Source: Singulisphaera sp. GP187 (GTDB lineage: Bacteria > Pseudomonadota > Gammaproteobacteria > Burkholderiales > Burkholderiaceae_C). Taken from it: a stretch of DNA of 7,126 nucleotides. Under the pieces are notes generated by a model. That model had not been told where the DNA came from. It was given only the letters and a program-made list of their open reading frames with translations, and ran no database searches. The stretch is taken from positions 1 to 7,126 of the forward strand of contig CALPYQ020000085.1 in assembly GCA_943327965.2 (NCBI GenBank), read 5' to 3'. A program made the translations under genes and the position numbers. Position 1 is the stretch's first letter. Each line of letters opens with the position of its first letter. Of the stretch, positions 6,396 through 7,126 are shown in pieces.

Positions 6396-7126
6396 TTGAA
6401 ACCCGTACTGGCTTTGGTCGGACGCCCCAATGTGGGCAAGTCCACTCTATTCAATCGATTGACCAAAAGTCGAGATGCCATTGTGGCTGACTTTGCAGGG
6501 CTAACCCGTGACAGACATTACGGTCAAGGCAGACAGGGTCGGTACGAATACATCGTCATTGATACCGGTGGTTTTGAGCCCGACGCCCATGAAGGCATCT
6601 ACAAAGAAATGGCCAAACAGACGCAACAAGCCGTTGCTGAGGCCGATGTGGTGGTTTTTGTGGTGGATGCCCGCGCTGGTGTTTCAGCCCAAGATCACGA
6701 TATCTCCAAATATTTACGCCGCATTGGAAAGCCTTGTTTGTTGGTGGCCAACAAAGCGGAAGGCATGCGAGAAGGCGTTCAAATTAGTGAGTTTTACGAG
6801 CTTGGTTTAGGCGAAGTTATTCCAGTTTCTGCAGCGCATGGCCAAGGCGTTCGAAGTCTGATTGAATTAGCCTTAGATCCTCTGATGATTCCAGAGGACG
6901 AAGAAGACACCGAGGTAGATACTTCCATTGTTAAATTGGCAGTTGCTGGGCGCCCCAATGTGGGCAAATCTACGCTAATCAACACCTGGCTGGGTGAAGA
7001 ACGACTCGTCGCTTTTGACATGCCAGGCACCACACGCGACGCCATTACGGTCCCTTTTGAGCGCGGTGGTCAAAAATTTGAACTGATCGACACGGCCGGC
7101 TTAAGGCGAAAAGGGCGTGTTTTTGA
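6396..7126 (+). CDS. der: Der (EngA), tandem-domain ribosome assembly GTPase, 3' partial, TTG start
   Basis: Essential GTPase for late assembly of the 50S ribosomal subunit, with two GTPase domains in tandem and a C-terminal KH-like domain. 243 complete codons plus two bases are visible; the family is about 440-490 aa, so the rest of the second GTPase domain and the KH-like domain lie outside. Domain 1 has G1 GRPNVGKS (9-16), a G2 threonine in LTRDR (36-40), G3 DTGG (56-59), G4 NKAE (119-122) and G5 VSAAHG (144-149). An acidic linker (about 163-177) leads to domain 2, with G1 GRPNVGKS (185-192), G2 in PGTTRDA (210-216) and G3 DTAG (232-235). The TTG start is chosen because the sequence from [16 protein letters not shown] is the normal family N-terminus, and upstream in the same frame there are only seven codons before the bamB stop. 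The gene starts 21 nt after bamB. Confidence 0.96.
   Translation, partial: MKPVLALVGRPNVGKSTLFNRLTKSRDAIVADFAGLTRDRHYGQGRQGRYEYIVIDTGGFEPDAHEGIYKEMAKQTQQAVAEADVVVFVVDARAGVSAQDHDISKYLRRIGKPCLLVANKAEGMREGVQISEFYELGLGEVIPVSAAHGQGVRSLIELALDPLMIPEDEEDTEVDTSIVKLAVAGRPNVGKSTLINTWLGEERLVAFDMPGTTRDAITVPFERGGQKFELIDTAGLRRKGRVF
6423..6967 (+). repeat. 17-nt exact direct repeat encoding the two P-loops of der
   Basis: The sequence CGCCCCAATGTGGGCAA occurs at 6423-6439 and 6951-6967, 528 nt (176 codons) apart and in the same reading frame. It encodes RPNVGK in both GTPase domains. The identity reflects the ancient tandem duplication plus codon choice. Confidence 0.85.

Noticed and set aside
6508..6810. 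100-codon + strand ORF in another frame within der
   Set aside because: The der frame here carries all G1-G5 motifs; the alternative frame has no recognisable domain.

Overview
The window is a conserved housekeeping gene cluster from a betaproteobacterium, most likely of the order Burkholderiales and probably Comamonadaceae-like. All genes lie on the + strand, in the order rlmN (5' end missing), rodZ, ispG, hisS, yfgM, bamB, der (3' end missing). The assignment rests on gene order and on family features I recognise: the long (about 420 aa) IspG with its mid-domain insertion, the Der N-terminus, and the HisS sequence around the AVKGMND and WEWLE motifs. By eye the base composition is near 50% GC, low for Comamonadaceae, which would fit a freshwater or reduced-genome lineage; that last point is inference.

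Layout: 1-1080 is the C-terminal nine-tenths of RlmN. A 194-nt gap (1081-1274) holds no convincing gene; related genomes usually carry a type IV pilus TPR lipoprotein gene (pilW/pilF) here. Next comes a short rodZ (1275-1901) with the cytoplasmic helix-turn-helix and the transmembrane segment but no C-terminal periplasmic domain. It overlaps ispG (1898-3166) by ATGA. After 46 nt comes hisS (3213-4544), then after 13 nt yfgM (4558-5223), which overlaps bamB (5220-6374) by ATGA. After 21 nt, der starts at a TTG codon (6396) and runs off the window with 243 complete codons visible.

The genes do not form one pathway. They combine translation accuracy (RlmN, HisS), cell shape (RodZ), isoprenoid precursor synthesis (IspG), envelope protein export and outer membrane assembly (YfgM, BamB), and ribosome assembly (Der). 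Tight spacing and two 4-nt overlaps suggest cotranscription from rodZ onward, with translational coupling at rodZ-ispG and yfgM-bamB.

I found no previously undescribed system, mobile element, CRISPR array or RNA gene. The points most worth a second look are the missing pilW and the truncated RodZ, which lie next to each other, and the small-scale structure in the gap between rlmN and rodZ.
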